Of a stretch of 64,000 bases of DNA, positions 24,079 through 34,729 are shown piece by piece. The DNA is taken from NCBI GenBank assembly GCA_032358255.1, contig JAULBX010008440.1, forward strand, positions 1 through 64,000. The letters run 5' to 3'. A model generated the notes under the pieces. That model was not told where the DNA came from and searched no databases. It saw only the letters and a list, made by a program, of their open reading frames with translations. This stretch comes from Heterotrichella gracilis (Eukaryota > Sar > Xanthophyceae > Tribonematales > Xanthonemataceae). Made by a program: the position numbers and the translations under genes. Numbering within the stretch: position 1 is the stretch's first letter; the number at the start of each line of letters is the position of its first letter.

Positions 24079-24864
24079 TTACACGTCAGCGATGGTCACC
24101 TCCACATCGACACCGGGCTCCAGGCTGCAGCACAAGACAACGCAAGTGGGTAACCTTTGTCAAGTTGTACCAGAATTGTGTGTACCACAGCAAGCCACCA
24201 CCAAACCCAATACTCCCTTCAGAAACTGCCCAGGCCTAGTTTGTGTGTGCGCATTGCATGCCAGGTCATGCACTTGTTCATGGGCAGGCGCAAAGAGGTG
24301 CAAAAAGCGCGTGCTTACCTGATGGAGGTGATCTGCTTCACCACATCAGCTGGGGAGTGCAGGTCGATGAGGCGCTTGTGGATGCGCATCTCAAAGCGGT
24401 CAAAGGTGTTGGTACCGTTACCGCAAGGAGACTTGCGGGTGGTGATGCGCAGCACCTTGGTGGGCATGCGCACTGGGCCCTTCACCTTCAGGTTCTTGTC
24501 CTTGGCGCCACGGATGAGGTCAGCACACACTGCAGGGAACAGGATTACACACACTCAGCCAAGCCAAACCAGTTGTTGGGGCATGGCATACAAGGTGGTA
24601 CACCTCAGGAACGTCACGTAGACGCACCAAAGCAAGCGCACTGGGAGGTTTTGCAAGTAGCCTCACCAGGCATGCATACAACCTGCCTGCCAGCAATTTG
24701 CTCTGCATGCATGCATATAAGTTGGCGGCGGCTGAAACTTTGCGTTTGGCCGCACCTTTCTCCACGTTCTTGACGTTGGTGGAAGTCAAGGTGATGCGGA
24801 TGCGGTGGATGTCCGCCGCCTCCTCGACATCGGGCTTGGTTGGGGGCTTGTAAGGGGCCGCCAT
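24079..24864 (-). CDS. RPS20: 40S ribosomal protein S20 (uS10)
   Basis: Three exons, complement(join(24079..24124,24319..24529,24756..24864)), give 121 residues, the normal eukaryotic length. The sequence follows the family end to end: [71 protein letters not shown], and the C-terminus [14 protein letters not shown]. The protein belongs to the small-subunit head of cytosolic ribosomes. The gene is head to head with RanBP1, with 412 bp between the start codons. Confidence 0.97.
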
Positions 24865-25276
24865 TTCTGCTGGATGTCAGAGAACTCTCTGAACTGTCCC
24901 AGAGTCAGCACCTTATGGCAGGCCTGTCACTGAGGGACGGAAACCAAGGAACTTGGCTGGACAGAGTGAAAACGAAGAGGAAGACAACGGCGTTGAGAGT
25001 CAGTCTTGTACAATCCAAAGTGAAAGTGAAGTGAAATAGAAAGGCGGCACAGGGTGGGCAGCCACCGTTTCGGTGGCAATAGGCGAATTTTCCAATCGTC
25101 CAGAATCGTCCTGACTCTTTAAACTTCTCAGGTACACAAGTGCAACACAGTCGACGGTTGAGCTAGTTCCTGTCCAGACACGTTTCCTGCCGCTGCAGTG
25201 TACTGTCTCCAATTGGCTGCGGCCTCCTAGCATCACATCACACCACTTTCCCAGCAGGAACTGATACTGCTGCAAA
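24865..25276. promoter_or_regulatory. Shared 5' region between RPS20 and RanBP1
   Basis: A 412-bp gap between the divergent start codons of two housekeeping genes, short enough to act as a bidirectional promoter. I saw no clear TATA box or telo-box in it. Confidence 0.45.
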
Positions 25277-26524
25277 ATGTCAGACTCACCTGACGCCAGC
25301 ACTGCCACCAAGCCAGAGGTGAGCTTTGTTGCTTGAAGGTCTCTTGTTAGCAGCTAACCCATCGTTTGCACCATGAGCACCCACTCGGTTTGCACCAGCA
25401 GCCAATCATAGCACCCACCCCATCTGGCCCATCTTTGCAGGAGGCCACAGCGCCCATCTTTGGTGCAGCATCCACCTTTGGGACTTCAACCGGGTTTGCA
25501 GGCTTTACAGGCGTGTCAAGCACCACCAAAGAGGCTGAGGGTGGTGACGAGGAGCAGCATGCAGAGGACGATGAGTGCCAGGCTGAGTTCAAACCAATTG
25601 TGCAACTACAGGAGGTGGAGACTGCCACAGGCGAGGAGGAAGAGACCACCTGGGCCGACTTGTACGTTTTCTTTTGAAACAATACAGGTGGATTGGGTGC
25701 GTTGGGGTTGGTGCTGACGAAACGCAATTTGTTGCCTGCAGCAAGTGCAAGCTGTATCGGTTTGACAACGATGCCGGGGAGTGGAAGGAGCGAGGTGTGG
25801 GGCAGATAAGGTTGCTGGAGCACAAGGGAAACAAGAAAGTGAGGGTTTTGATGCGCCAGGAGAAAACACTCAAGATTCGGGCTAACCACATAGGTGGGTG
25901 CAGAGTATCGGCCAAGGGTGTATTTAGCAAGATTCCTTGCACTAGAGGGGGGGAATTTACAGGCTGCACGTCATGCCACTTTGTTCCATTGCTTGGAGGC
26001 AAACTCAATTGCTCACTTCTGTGCAGCCATGCCCGGCACCAAGCTCCAGGAGCACAGTGGGAGTGAGAAGGCATGGGTATGGTCTACTGTGGACTTTGCG
26101 GACGAAACCCAAAAGATGGAGCTCTTCTGCGTCAGATTTTCTTCAATTGAACGTAAGCAGAACAAGCCTGCACCTTATCATCTCTGATATGACATGTTTC
26201 ACTGGCACAGCATGCAGTGGGCGTTGTGCGTCACAGTCGCAAGTACTTCAGATACTGGGTGATGTCCCTGCAGCGGCTACTTACTGCAGGTGTTTCCCTT
26301 GTCTTGCAGGCGCAAAGGAGTTCAAGGGCTGGTTTGAAAAGGCCATGGATCAAAACGAGGCTTTGATTGCTGAGGATGAGGCTGCCGCCGGTGAGGCTGC
26401 AGAAGGCGAAGAGGAGGAGGAGGAGGAAGAGGAAGCAGATGAGGCTGATGCACTTGCTGAGGAGGTGGAGAAGGTGACTGTGGAAGACAAGGAGGAGAAG
26501 TCTGAGCCGACCTCAGCTGAGTAG
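25277..26524 (+). CDS. RANBP1: Ran-binding protein 1
   Basis: Five exons, join(25277..25318,25441..25661,25742..25893,26027..26152,26310..26524), give 251 residues with agreeing phases. The Ran-binding domain occupies about residues 75-190, with the family core [39 protein letters not shown], the [12 protein letters not shown] motif and FKGWFEKA. Known role: it binds Ran-GTP and, with RanGAP, promotes GTP hydrolysis, releasing export complexes on the cytoplasmic side of the nuclear pore. A Gly/Thr/Phe-rich N-terminal segment ([12 protein letters not shown]) recalls FG-type sequence, and the last about 60 residues are strongly acidic, as in many RanBP1 proteins. Confidence 0.95.
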
Positions 26525-27509
26525 GGTTGTTGTTTGACCCTTGGAACTGGAGTAGTACTGTCTAGGTTGTCGCATTGGAGGTTGCGGCGTGCTGGAAAGC
26601 TGCTGAAATGCAGCTTGCACTCCCTGTCTTCTTGGACCCACTAGCCCAGTTTAGTGATATCTGGTGGTCCCTCCACCCTTTCCGTTTGGTTGAGCAAGAT
26701 CAGGGTTCAGCGTCTTACGCACAGGGCTGTGTGTTGGCAATAGCACTTGTAAGTAAAGCTGGACACATTGTGTTTGTTGAGCCAGTGTGATGGCTGAGCT
26801 GTGCATTATTGTCTGACAGTGTACGGTATGCTACAAGGGCACTGACTGATTGCGCAACCAATAGTCTGGCATGCAATAATAGTGGCATGGCATGGCGCCG
26901 CTCAGAACACATGCAGCTTGATGTAATGAGCAAGATCACTGCCACTCAACTAAGATAACGCCTTCAGATCAACCCACGCCGGTTGAAGGCGCACTGACCA
27001 AGTCGATCTGCCTTTGTACTCCATTGCGGATCGCGCTGTCTGACAACCCCACCCGGGCCCACCACAGGTTTTAGCATCAGGTGAAGTCACATTCAGAGTG
27101 TTATAGTTAGCTTACGAACCGTACTGCAGTGACAACCGGGTTCAATCACCAGCTGCCCTACGTAAGGTTCAACCCTAAACCCTAAACCTGCGTCAGAACC
27201 CTAAACCCTAAACCTACACCCCACTGGGGCCGGTGGCCAGTGCCAGTCCAGGGTCTGCAACATACATAGTCCTTGCCAAAAGACTCGTGTGAGCCATATG
27301 CCTGGAAAGGAGAACAGACGTGCGGAAACCCCTCATCCCCAGGGGAATCCCCTCGCCTGCAACGCCATGTATTGCAAGCCGCGCAGTTTGATTGGGCAGT
27401 GCCATGCGATGCCGATGCCATGTTGGAAGCCATGGGGGAAGTCACCTCGCAGCCTTTGAACTACGCTCGTAGCTAGCATCAGGATGAGCGTGGTGCAAGG
27501 TGGCATCTG
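26525..27509. other. Intergenic region with telomere-like repeats
   Basis: This holds the RanBP1 3' UTR and the presumed promoter of the protease gene. No gene is seen. It contains internal telomere-type repeats near 27171-27215. Confidence 0.6.
27171..27215. repeat. Interstitial telomere-type repeats
   Basis: Two short blocks of AACCCTAAACCCTAAACC, separated by about ten bases, match the plant/green-algal telomere unit (TTTAGGG on the other strand). Genes continue on both sides, so this is not a chromosome end. Confidence 0.9.
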
Positions 27510-30500
27510 ATGCTTCTCTCCCAGGCTGGCGGGCTCGTGCTCCTGTGCATCTGCTTCAGCTGGGCGAAAGTGGGTTGTGCCATACCAGGTAGGGTGCTTC
27601 TTTTGGATACATATGTGTACACAGTCCGTGCCTGCATATGTGTACCTGGCTACCCAAGTGGGTACTAAACGGCCACCAATTTAAGTACTTTCGAGCGGCT
27701 GCTTTCGGGTGGGGGTGTGCACACAGGGGTTTGGGTCACGGCCAAGCTCTCAACTAGGTGGGCTCTCGATACCTTTAGCTGTCAGCACGTGAATATGCTG
27801 GCAGCCTTGTGGTCGAACGTTCAAGTTGGGTACAGTGAACAGTACACAGGAGCAGCACGCATATGTAGCCTTGGCCCACTACAATTGCCAACTATGGCAG
27901 GCCTGCAACTGCACTGCGGAGCTGCAAAATCTTTCTCCCACACCAGCTCATGACTCTCAGACCCTGTTCACCCTGTGTCTCCAGTGTTTAGCTGCACAGC
28001 GCCTCGCAGCTGGTCCCAGGCGCAGCCTGGGCCACAGGATGGCTATGTGTATTCCTTACCCCCTTTGGAGCACGCCTTGGAGCGCTGGGAGGGGTACAAG
28101 TGGCGCCAAGGGAGCCCCAACGGGGTGCAGACCAAGCCGCTGGTGACAGCGCTGCACGCGCAGGTACCACTGAACCCGGCTTGGGGTATTTGGCTATGGT
28201 TTTTGGGCCGTTGGGGTCTATGTGCAGGGTGCTGCTGTAGCCTGCCATGCTTGCACGGTTCCGAGCTCCACCCCCAGGGGGAGGGCCTGGAAATTGATTG
28301 GCCGACACGCCGCACTGTACCCTGGCCTCTGCACCCTTGGGCCAGGAGTCCCGCCTTGATATCCGTGCCACCCCTTTGTAGGGTTCTGACCTCCTGGACG
28401 TGGTGTCTCTTGGCAACTGGACCCAGCTGCGCGGCGGGGGGTGGCTGCTGCGGGTGGGGCTGTACTCGGAGGGAGCTCGGGCGCAACAGCTGCTGTTCAG
28501 GTGGGGGGCGTGGTGGGGTGGGCGCGGGTAGGGGCTCATATGGCACGGGTGGGGGTACCCTGCCCCCACATGGTCACAGTGATGGGTGGCCTCAGTGTAG
28601 GGGCTTCAGTATAGGCCAACTTGGTGAATGGAGGTGCGCCGGGGAGTGGGAGTTGCCTGTAGGGTTGCTGAGACCTGGTTGCGCAGCATCCCTCCTGTGC
28701 AAGCCCAAGTAAGAATTAGCACCCTGGTCAGGGGCACCACTAGCACCATCGGTGCTTTAAGCCTCATGCCAGGAACACTCAAAATATCCCGATCACCACC
28801 TCCCAAACCACGCAGTCAGGCGCCGCCAAATGCAATTTGTCTGCCCATGCAGGCATTTCACCCTCCCCCCGGGCTCCGATCTATTTGTTTACTCCCCATC
28901 TGATTCAGAAGACTACACACGCTGTGCCACGCACTGCCTGCGCATCACGCCGCTGGATACGCGAGCAGATGGGCGGTTTGTGGCCCCGGAAATGCCAGGT
29001 CAGCATTCAGATGCCGCATTCACAGCAACACATGGCCGCACATACATGTGGCAAGTGCACCATGGGCACCTACCCTATATCCACATGCGCTAGTTGCATA
29101 AAGGAATCATTAAATTGCATGCCTTTGAGACAATGTTGCTCATGTCGGCTGCGTGGCTGTACCGACTCCCAAAGAATGTTAGGGTTTGGGTAGGGGGTTT
29201 TGGCATCAATCATTCCACTTGTGCCTTAAACGCTGTTTTCCCACCCCATTGCAGGGGAGGTGGTGTTTTTGGAGTACTACCGCCCGGTAGCCGCACGGCA
29301 TGCTGCGCTGCGTGGGTTGAACCTGGTGCTGGAAAGTCTGCAGCAGGTATTACATGCAGTGATCCACCTCCTTTGTACATACTGCACCCAACTGCACAGG
29401 CATCTGCACACCATCGCTACATTCATGCGGTGTGGCTCTTGCTGCATTGTCCGTCAGTGGCTGCCTCACCACATGAAATTATTCAAAGTGCTGCAAACCT
29501 CACGATGCACACCCCGCCAGCGAGCAGTACTGATGTGTTTCAGATGCTCACCTGCTTTACCCCCCTGCATAGGGTGTGCCCCTCAGGACTGACATTTCCT
29601 GGAACTCCCCCTCCTCCCTGGATCCCCTGCCACCCCCGCCATCCGCATACACATCCTTCCGTGGTGTGGGCTACAATGCGGTGTCTGAAAGCGCCCAGGC
29701 ACAGGCCCACATTGCAAGCCACGTGGGGCGATCTAGCCAATGCCAAACAGACGTCACCTGTGATCCAAGGTGCGCGTTTTGGCAGCAATGCAGTGCAGAT
29801 TTGTCCTCGTGGCTGACTCATTGCCAGGTGCAGTAATCGATCATACGCTTGCCAGCAGTCCTGGTTGGCACGGTATGTGCATTGGTTCAATAGCCATGCC
29901 TTCCGGGGTTTTGACACTGGGGTTTGGTCGTTGCAGGTTCACCACCCAGCGGGATGCAGTGGTTGAGCTGGTGCTGAACTACAAGACGGCTGGTGGGATG
30001 AGAAGCACAGGCTGCACAGGTGGGAGCTTCAACTGGAAAACACCATACAGCACACACCCAGGCTGGCACTGCATGCACTGGATCTGTCGGCGATGCAACT
30101 TTGCAACACTCCCAACCTTGTTTACTGCATGATGCGGCCACGGCATGAGGGTACCATTTGGAATCCTGTTGTGAATTGAACAGTAATTGTGGCTGCAGGC
30201 ACGCTTATCAACTCCCACTCCCAGGCAGATTACATTCTGACAGCTCAGCACTGTCTGGACGATTTGGATGACATCACAATTGCTGATTATTGGTCAGTGG
30301 TGTTCAGATATGAGCGGCCCTGCAATGATTCGGCGCTAAAAATGCCATTGCACACTTTCACCTTGCAGGTGAGCCACAGTAATTGCACTGGGAGAGCACC
30401 ACAATGTGGTTGTTAGTTGTCGCCTCGTGCTGCACTGGTGTGAATGTGATTGGGATTGGGATTGGCGCTCCTTTATTGATCTAGCATCCAATGTTACATT

Positions 30501-32467
30501 GCGTGGTCCTTGTTGCCAGGCATTGTATGCGAATTCACATGCCCCTTGTGTTGTGATTCGCAGGGTTTGAGACGTGTTTGGTCCGATCCATTGAGCGACC
30601 ACATGTTACTGGAATTGTATGATGCAATCCCTAGGACAGTCAAGCCATATTACTTGGGATGGGATGCCCGCCCAAATGTCATTCCAAACACAGCCGTAGG
30701 GATTCATCATCCAGTAGGGGACTACAAGAAAATATCCTACTGCAAGTAAGGAGTTGTTTGAAGTACTTTGCGCTGTTTGACCTGCCTCTTTTCCATTACA
30801 ATATGCATGGTGGCTACTTGCTTGGTTTCTTATGACATTTTGTTGCTGCAGTGGATCCATTTCCGGCGATGGCAGATTTTTTAGCACCCGGAAAGGAACC
30901 CACTTTCAGCTCAACTGGACAATGGGAGTCACGGAACTGGGGAGCTCTGGGTCTCCATTAATCAACTGGGACAGTCGACAGTTGGTGGGGGTTTTGACGG
31001 GAGGGGCCTCGCATTGCTCTCAGTCCAGCACAGGCAGCAGTACGCTATGGAGGACTAGAACTTTCACTGCAGATATGTACGGCAAAACCTGTCTGGTGAG
31101 TGGTCTGTAGGTGCTCAGTCATGTGACATGACTGATGTGTCATCGTTGCTAATGGCACGCAGCCAAGTGGCACTGTGCAAGATCAATGATGTGGCACACC
31201 AATCTTTAATTATTGTCACCTGATCATTACAATGATTCTGATTCTGATTTACAAATATTTGGATTATGATTATATTTATGTAGTTACTGACGCTTTGCAC
31301 CTCAGGCTTACTCGCGGGGCCTGGGTGAGTTCCTGCATGGGACAACCAACGGCACTGAGCAGGGGCGCATGATGCCAGGCACACACAGGGAGCGCAATGG
31401 GACCGGGTTTGTCATTGCACCCAACGTGTTGGTTTTGGTTGAAGGAGACAAATCCAGCAACCTCGTGATACGGTATGCAGTTGCCACCAGGTTATGATCT
31501 TACCTGCCAAATGCTTCTCCTTTGTCACTCAGTGTCAATCTGTGCTGAGCGTACAGGAGTGTTGTCGTTGAATCCGTATGCCCCCATGATTTCTGCTGAT
31601 GAAATGCCAATGCATGTCCAACAGGTTATCCGACCCTCCAGACTTGCATGATTTCATTTTTGTCAACATCTCAGTGAGCCAGCCACCAAAGAGGGCTGCA
31701 TTGGTCACCCTCAATGCCACACAGCTGGTTTTTGATGCTTATAACTGGACTCTTTTTGCTCCGATATCTGTTATACCCTTGGACGACAAGCTCCGGCAGG
31801 ACCTGCAGAGGTTTGATGTTGTTGTTGAGGCATGGAGCCTCAGTGGTGAGGGCGGTCACCGGAGGGAGATCATCAAGGGGCTGAGGGTAGACAATGAGAC
31901 ACCCATGGGTGACACAATTGGGCAGCCCATAATGATAGCCATGGATGAATATATGGCATACACGTATGCAGGCACAACCAGGGTAAGTGGACTGCCATGT
32001 GCTGCTGTGATGTGCACAATCGCTGAACTCTGAAGTGCCTGCCAGCCTCCGTTGAACTTCAAGCAGTAGTTGGCCTGGCTTTGCTTGCTGTCTGCATGCT
32101 TGCGCACAAATTGGTAAATTTTGCTTGTTTGTCTTTCTTGCAGGGTTTTAATGCAGACGTAGGCGACTCAAGCGACATTGTTTTCCAGTTTCAGTACTTC
32201 CAGGATTTGTGGATATCGGCAACCATATGTGACGACAGCGCAGTTGCTCCAGTCAACGGGTGGATACCTCAGCTGAAGGTTTACAATCAGAACCTGATTT
32301 TGGTTGCATCAACCAAAATTGACTCCTACTCGGTATCATGTGACTCAACAATCTTTATGACAAGTGGCGGTAGGACGTACTACTTTGTGGTGGATGGGTC
32401 AAAAAGGAAGAGTCAAGGGGAGTTTTACATGTCATTGGAGGGGACAGGGACGTCAGCATACACGTAA
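27510..32467 (+). CDS. Secreted lysyl-endopeptidase-like (trypsin-fold) serine protease
   Basis: Thirteen exons, join(27510..27588,27985..28163,28382..28500,28853..28998,29255..29346,29573..29769,29937..30019,30199..30368,30564..30745,30852..31095,31306..31472,31625..31982,32144..32467), give 779 residues in one consistent frame. The N-terminus is a signal peptide (LVLLCICFSW). The protease domain spans about 260-520, with catalytic His316 (LTAQHC), Asp367 (DHMLLEL) and Ser448 (ELGSSGSPL), plus GWDAR and GIHHP blocks typical of bacterial lysyl endopeptidase (Achromobacter Lys-C). An N-terminal region of about 230 residues and a C-terminal region of about 260 residues flank it; the last part (about 670-779) resembles bacterial pre-peptidase C-terminal beta domains. 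There are several N-glycosylation sequons. It probably acts outside the cell or in a lytic compartment. Specificity for Lys is not proven. Confidence 0.85.
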
Positions 32468-34729
32468 ATTAGCAGGCACTTCTCTTCTGTCTCTCTCTGG
32501 CAGTAGCCCATAGGAACATGTTTGCACATATTTGGTGACCTTTTCTCTCAAGCTTTTTTCTACCCTTTGCTCTGAGTTTACTGTAGTTCACACTGATAGA
32601 ACAACCTACAATAGGCCCAAGTTCCAGCTTGCAGACAGCGTAGATAGACTGTAGCCACAAGGGAGTCCAGATTGCGGATAATTATTTGCTCTGCTCTGAA
32701 GCATCTGATGATTCATCACATTTTCGTCCAATTAGTCTCCATCTACATGCGCACTGATTGCACAAAAGCCCATATCAAATTTTGCAGTATGCATAACTGG
32801 ACAGTTTAACGCATTAATATTACCCTTTTGAATTGCTAAATTTAAGGCATTTGCTGGGCGACGCCCAGCCAACAATTGGCAAATGCATCTGGTAGACTGT
32901 TTGGCCCATGTTTGAATATTTTGCTGGAGAATGTGCCTTCAGGGTGGTGTTCACACGGGCCTTTTGGCTTGGCAAGTGCACTCAAATATTGTCAATGCAA
33001 TGCTGCATTCGTGAGTTGATGAAGGACATTCAATGAGCCTCCTAAGTATGCATTCAACGATGTACTACATTTAATTTAAAATTTGGATTAAATTCAGTTC
33101 AGAATGCCATATGGATATTCATGGACCACCAGGTGTCAAGAGGCTTTCTTTCTTTCTGAGAGTGACTGACTGGGCCCAAGATGGTCTGGACCCATGGCGA
33201 TCACCGGCGTCATGTATATACATGGAATATAATATTAATATCAAATATTACTGTCGCCCGAACTCATTGGGCGCTGCGGCGCATGGGCCAACGTTATGGT
33301 ATCAAAAGTGGAATTTGCTGACTCATTGATAGCCACATAGTTACTATCATTGTGACATGATCACCATATCCTAGCAACACGGCTTGTTAGTGGGCCAACA
33401 GGTTGTGGCTCCAGTCCAATATCCGACTTCTGAAGTCGAATCATTTTAAAGAAACTGTACAGTGACAATCGCTCAGCATGGAACTTCCCGCTTTGGCAAT
33501 GTGACAGTCTTTCATTAACCTGGGACATCATGCCTTTAAAATGAAGCCTAGCATTATAAACAGTTCAATCACGCTCAGCGACCCATGGCACAGTGCTGCA
33601 GCATCCTATTAGTATATCCGCTCTGGCGGCCATGGACTGCTCATCTACAGACTGCATTACGCTTCAGTGAATTCGTGCCACGATAGGCGCAGGTTATATA
33701 TGCGGCACACCATATGCTTCACCTACAACACTTTGCGTACTGATAATTACCGTCAGCATGGAAACAGTTTGCTGTATAGTCACAATCTAGGATATAATCG
33801 ACAGCTAGACAGCATTCCTGTGAAGACTTTGATGCCATAGTACCTCATTCTCTGCAAGACAACCCCATCACTCAATGCGCTACCGCTGCACTATGCTACA
33901 GTGTGACCTGTCCTATCACTGTGCACTTTTGTCTACTCTCCCTAACTACAAGGAGCAATGCTCCAAGGTCATGTGCGCCGCACAATTCTATAGACTGATC
34001 ATCTGTCCGTCAATCTGGTATTTCTATGGCTAAACGTTTAGTCCAAGGCAAATGGCAGACATCATACTTCTGGCCAGCGCAATGGGATGCATGGCGTGTG
34101 GGAATATAAACCCCAGGCAGGTGTGGGTAAAAAGACACTGCCAGCTGGTAGCTTTTCCTCAACGCCAATGCAGATGTTGTTGCAGCATTTGCTTGCCAAT
34201 ACTGTGATTGAGATGGGACAAAACAACCTACATGCTGCTCCCACACTAAATGCTCTCACGCTCAAACAACCCACTCAGTAAGCAAAGGAAACTTCTCATG
34301 CTTTGGCAATATGACTGCCCTGTAAATCTCTGAACACTCTGCATTTGAAGCCCCACATTTGTAGGAAGGGCGACAATGCATCCGAAATCACATGTGTGCA
34401 TGCCCTGGCGACACCCTCCACGCATACGAAAATACGCACTGGATTCTGGGAACAGTGATCCAAGCAAGAAATGGACAGCAAAATGTGCAACTTGTTTTGC
34501 ACACACTGGATATAGTCTCTAAGAGTAGAAACCCAACGTACAAAGCCATATCTATATGCTACATGTTGCTCAAAGACCACCCATCGTGCGTCCTGAGCAT
34601 CTATAACCACTACCAAAACCCTCCTGATGGGCTCGAAAGAAAACAGATCCAACCGCCACTGTGGAGCATATAAACCCACTTCCTTCAATGCATCCCTCCA
34701 TTCCATATTCCCAGACCTGCATGCTCCCC
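32468..34729. other. Gene-poor convergent region
   Basis: No gene was recognised over about 2.3 kb between two convergent genes. Short similar passages recur at about 33475, 33765 and 34285 (variants of GGAA..TTTGGCAAT.TGAC), suggesting worn repeats. An open minus-strand frame at 34296-34733 is discussed among the rejected items. Confidence 0.5.
32847..32885. repeat. Nested hairpin
   Basis: GCATTTGC and GCAAATGC enclose an inner hairpin GCTGGGCG-A-CGCCCAGC and a small CCAA/TTGG hairpin. It lies about 380 bp past the protease stop. It could be a 3'-end structure or a chance fold. Confidence 0.6.

Noticed and set aside
27130-27160. tRNA-like box (GGGTTCAATC)
   Set aside because: No matching A box or cloverleaf could be drawn around it. 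No tRNA was found elsewhere either.
27171-27215. True chromosome end
   Set aside because: Only a few telomere units are present, and ordinary genes continue on both sides.
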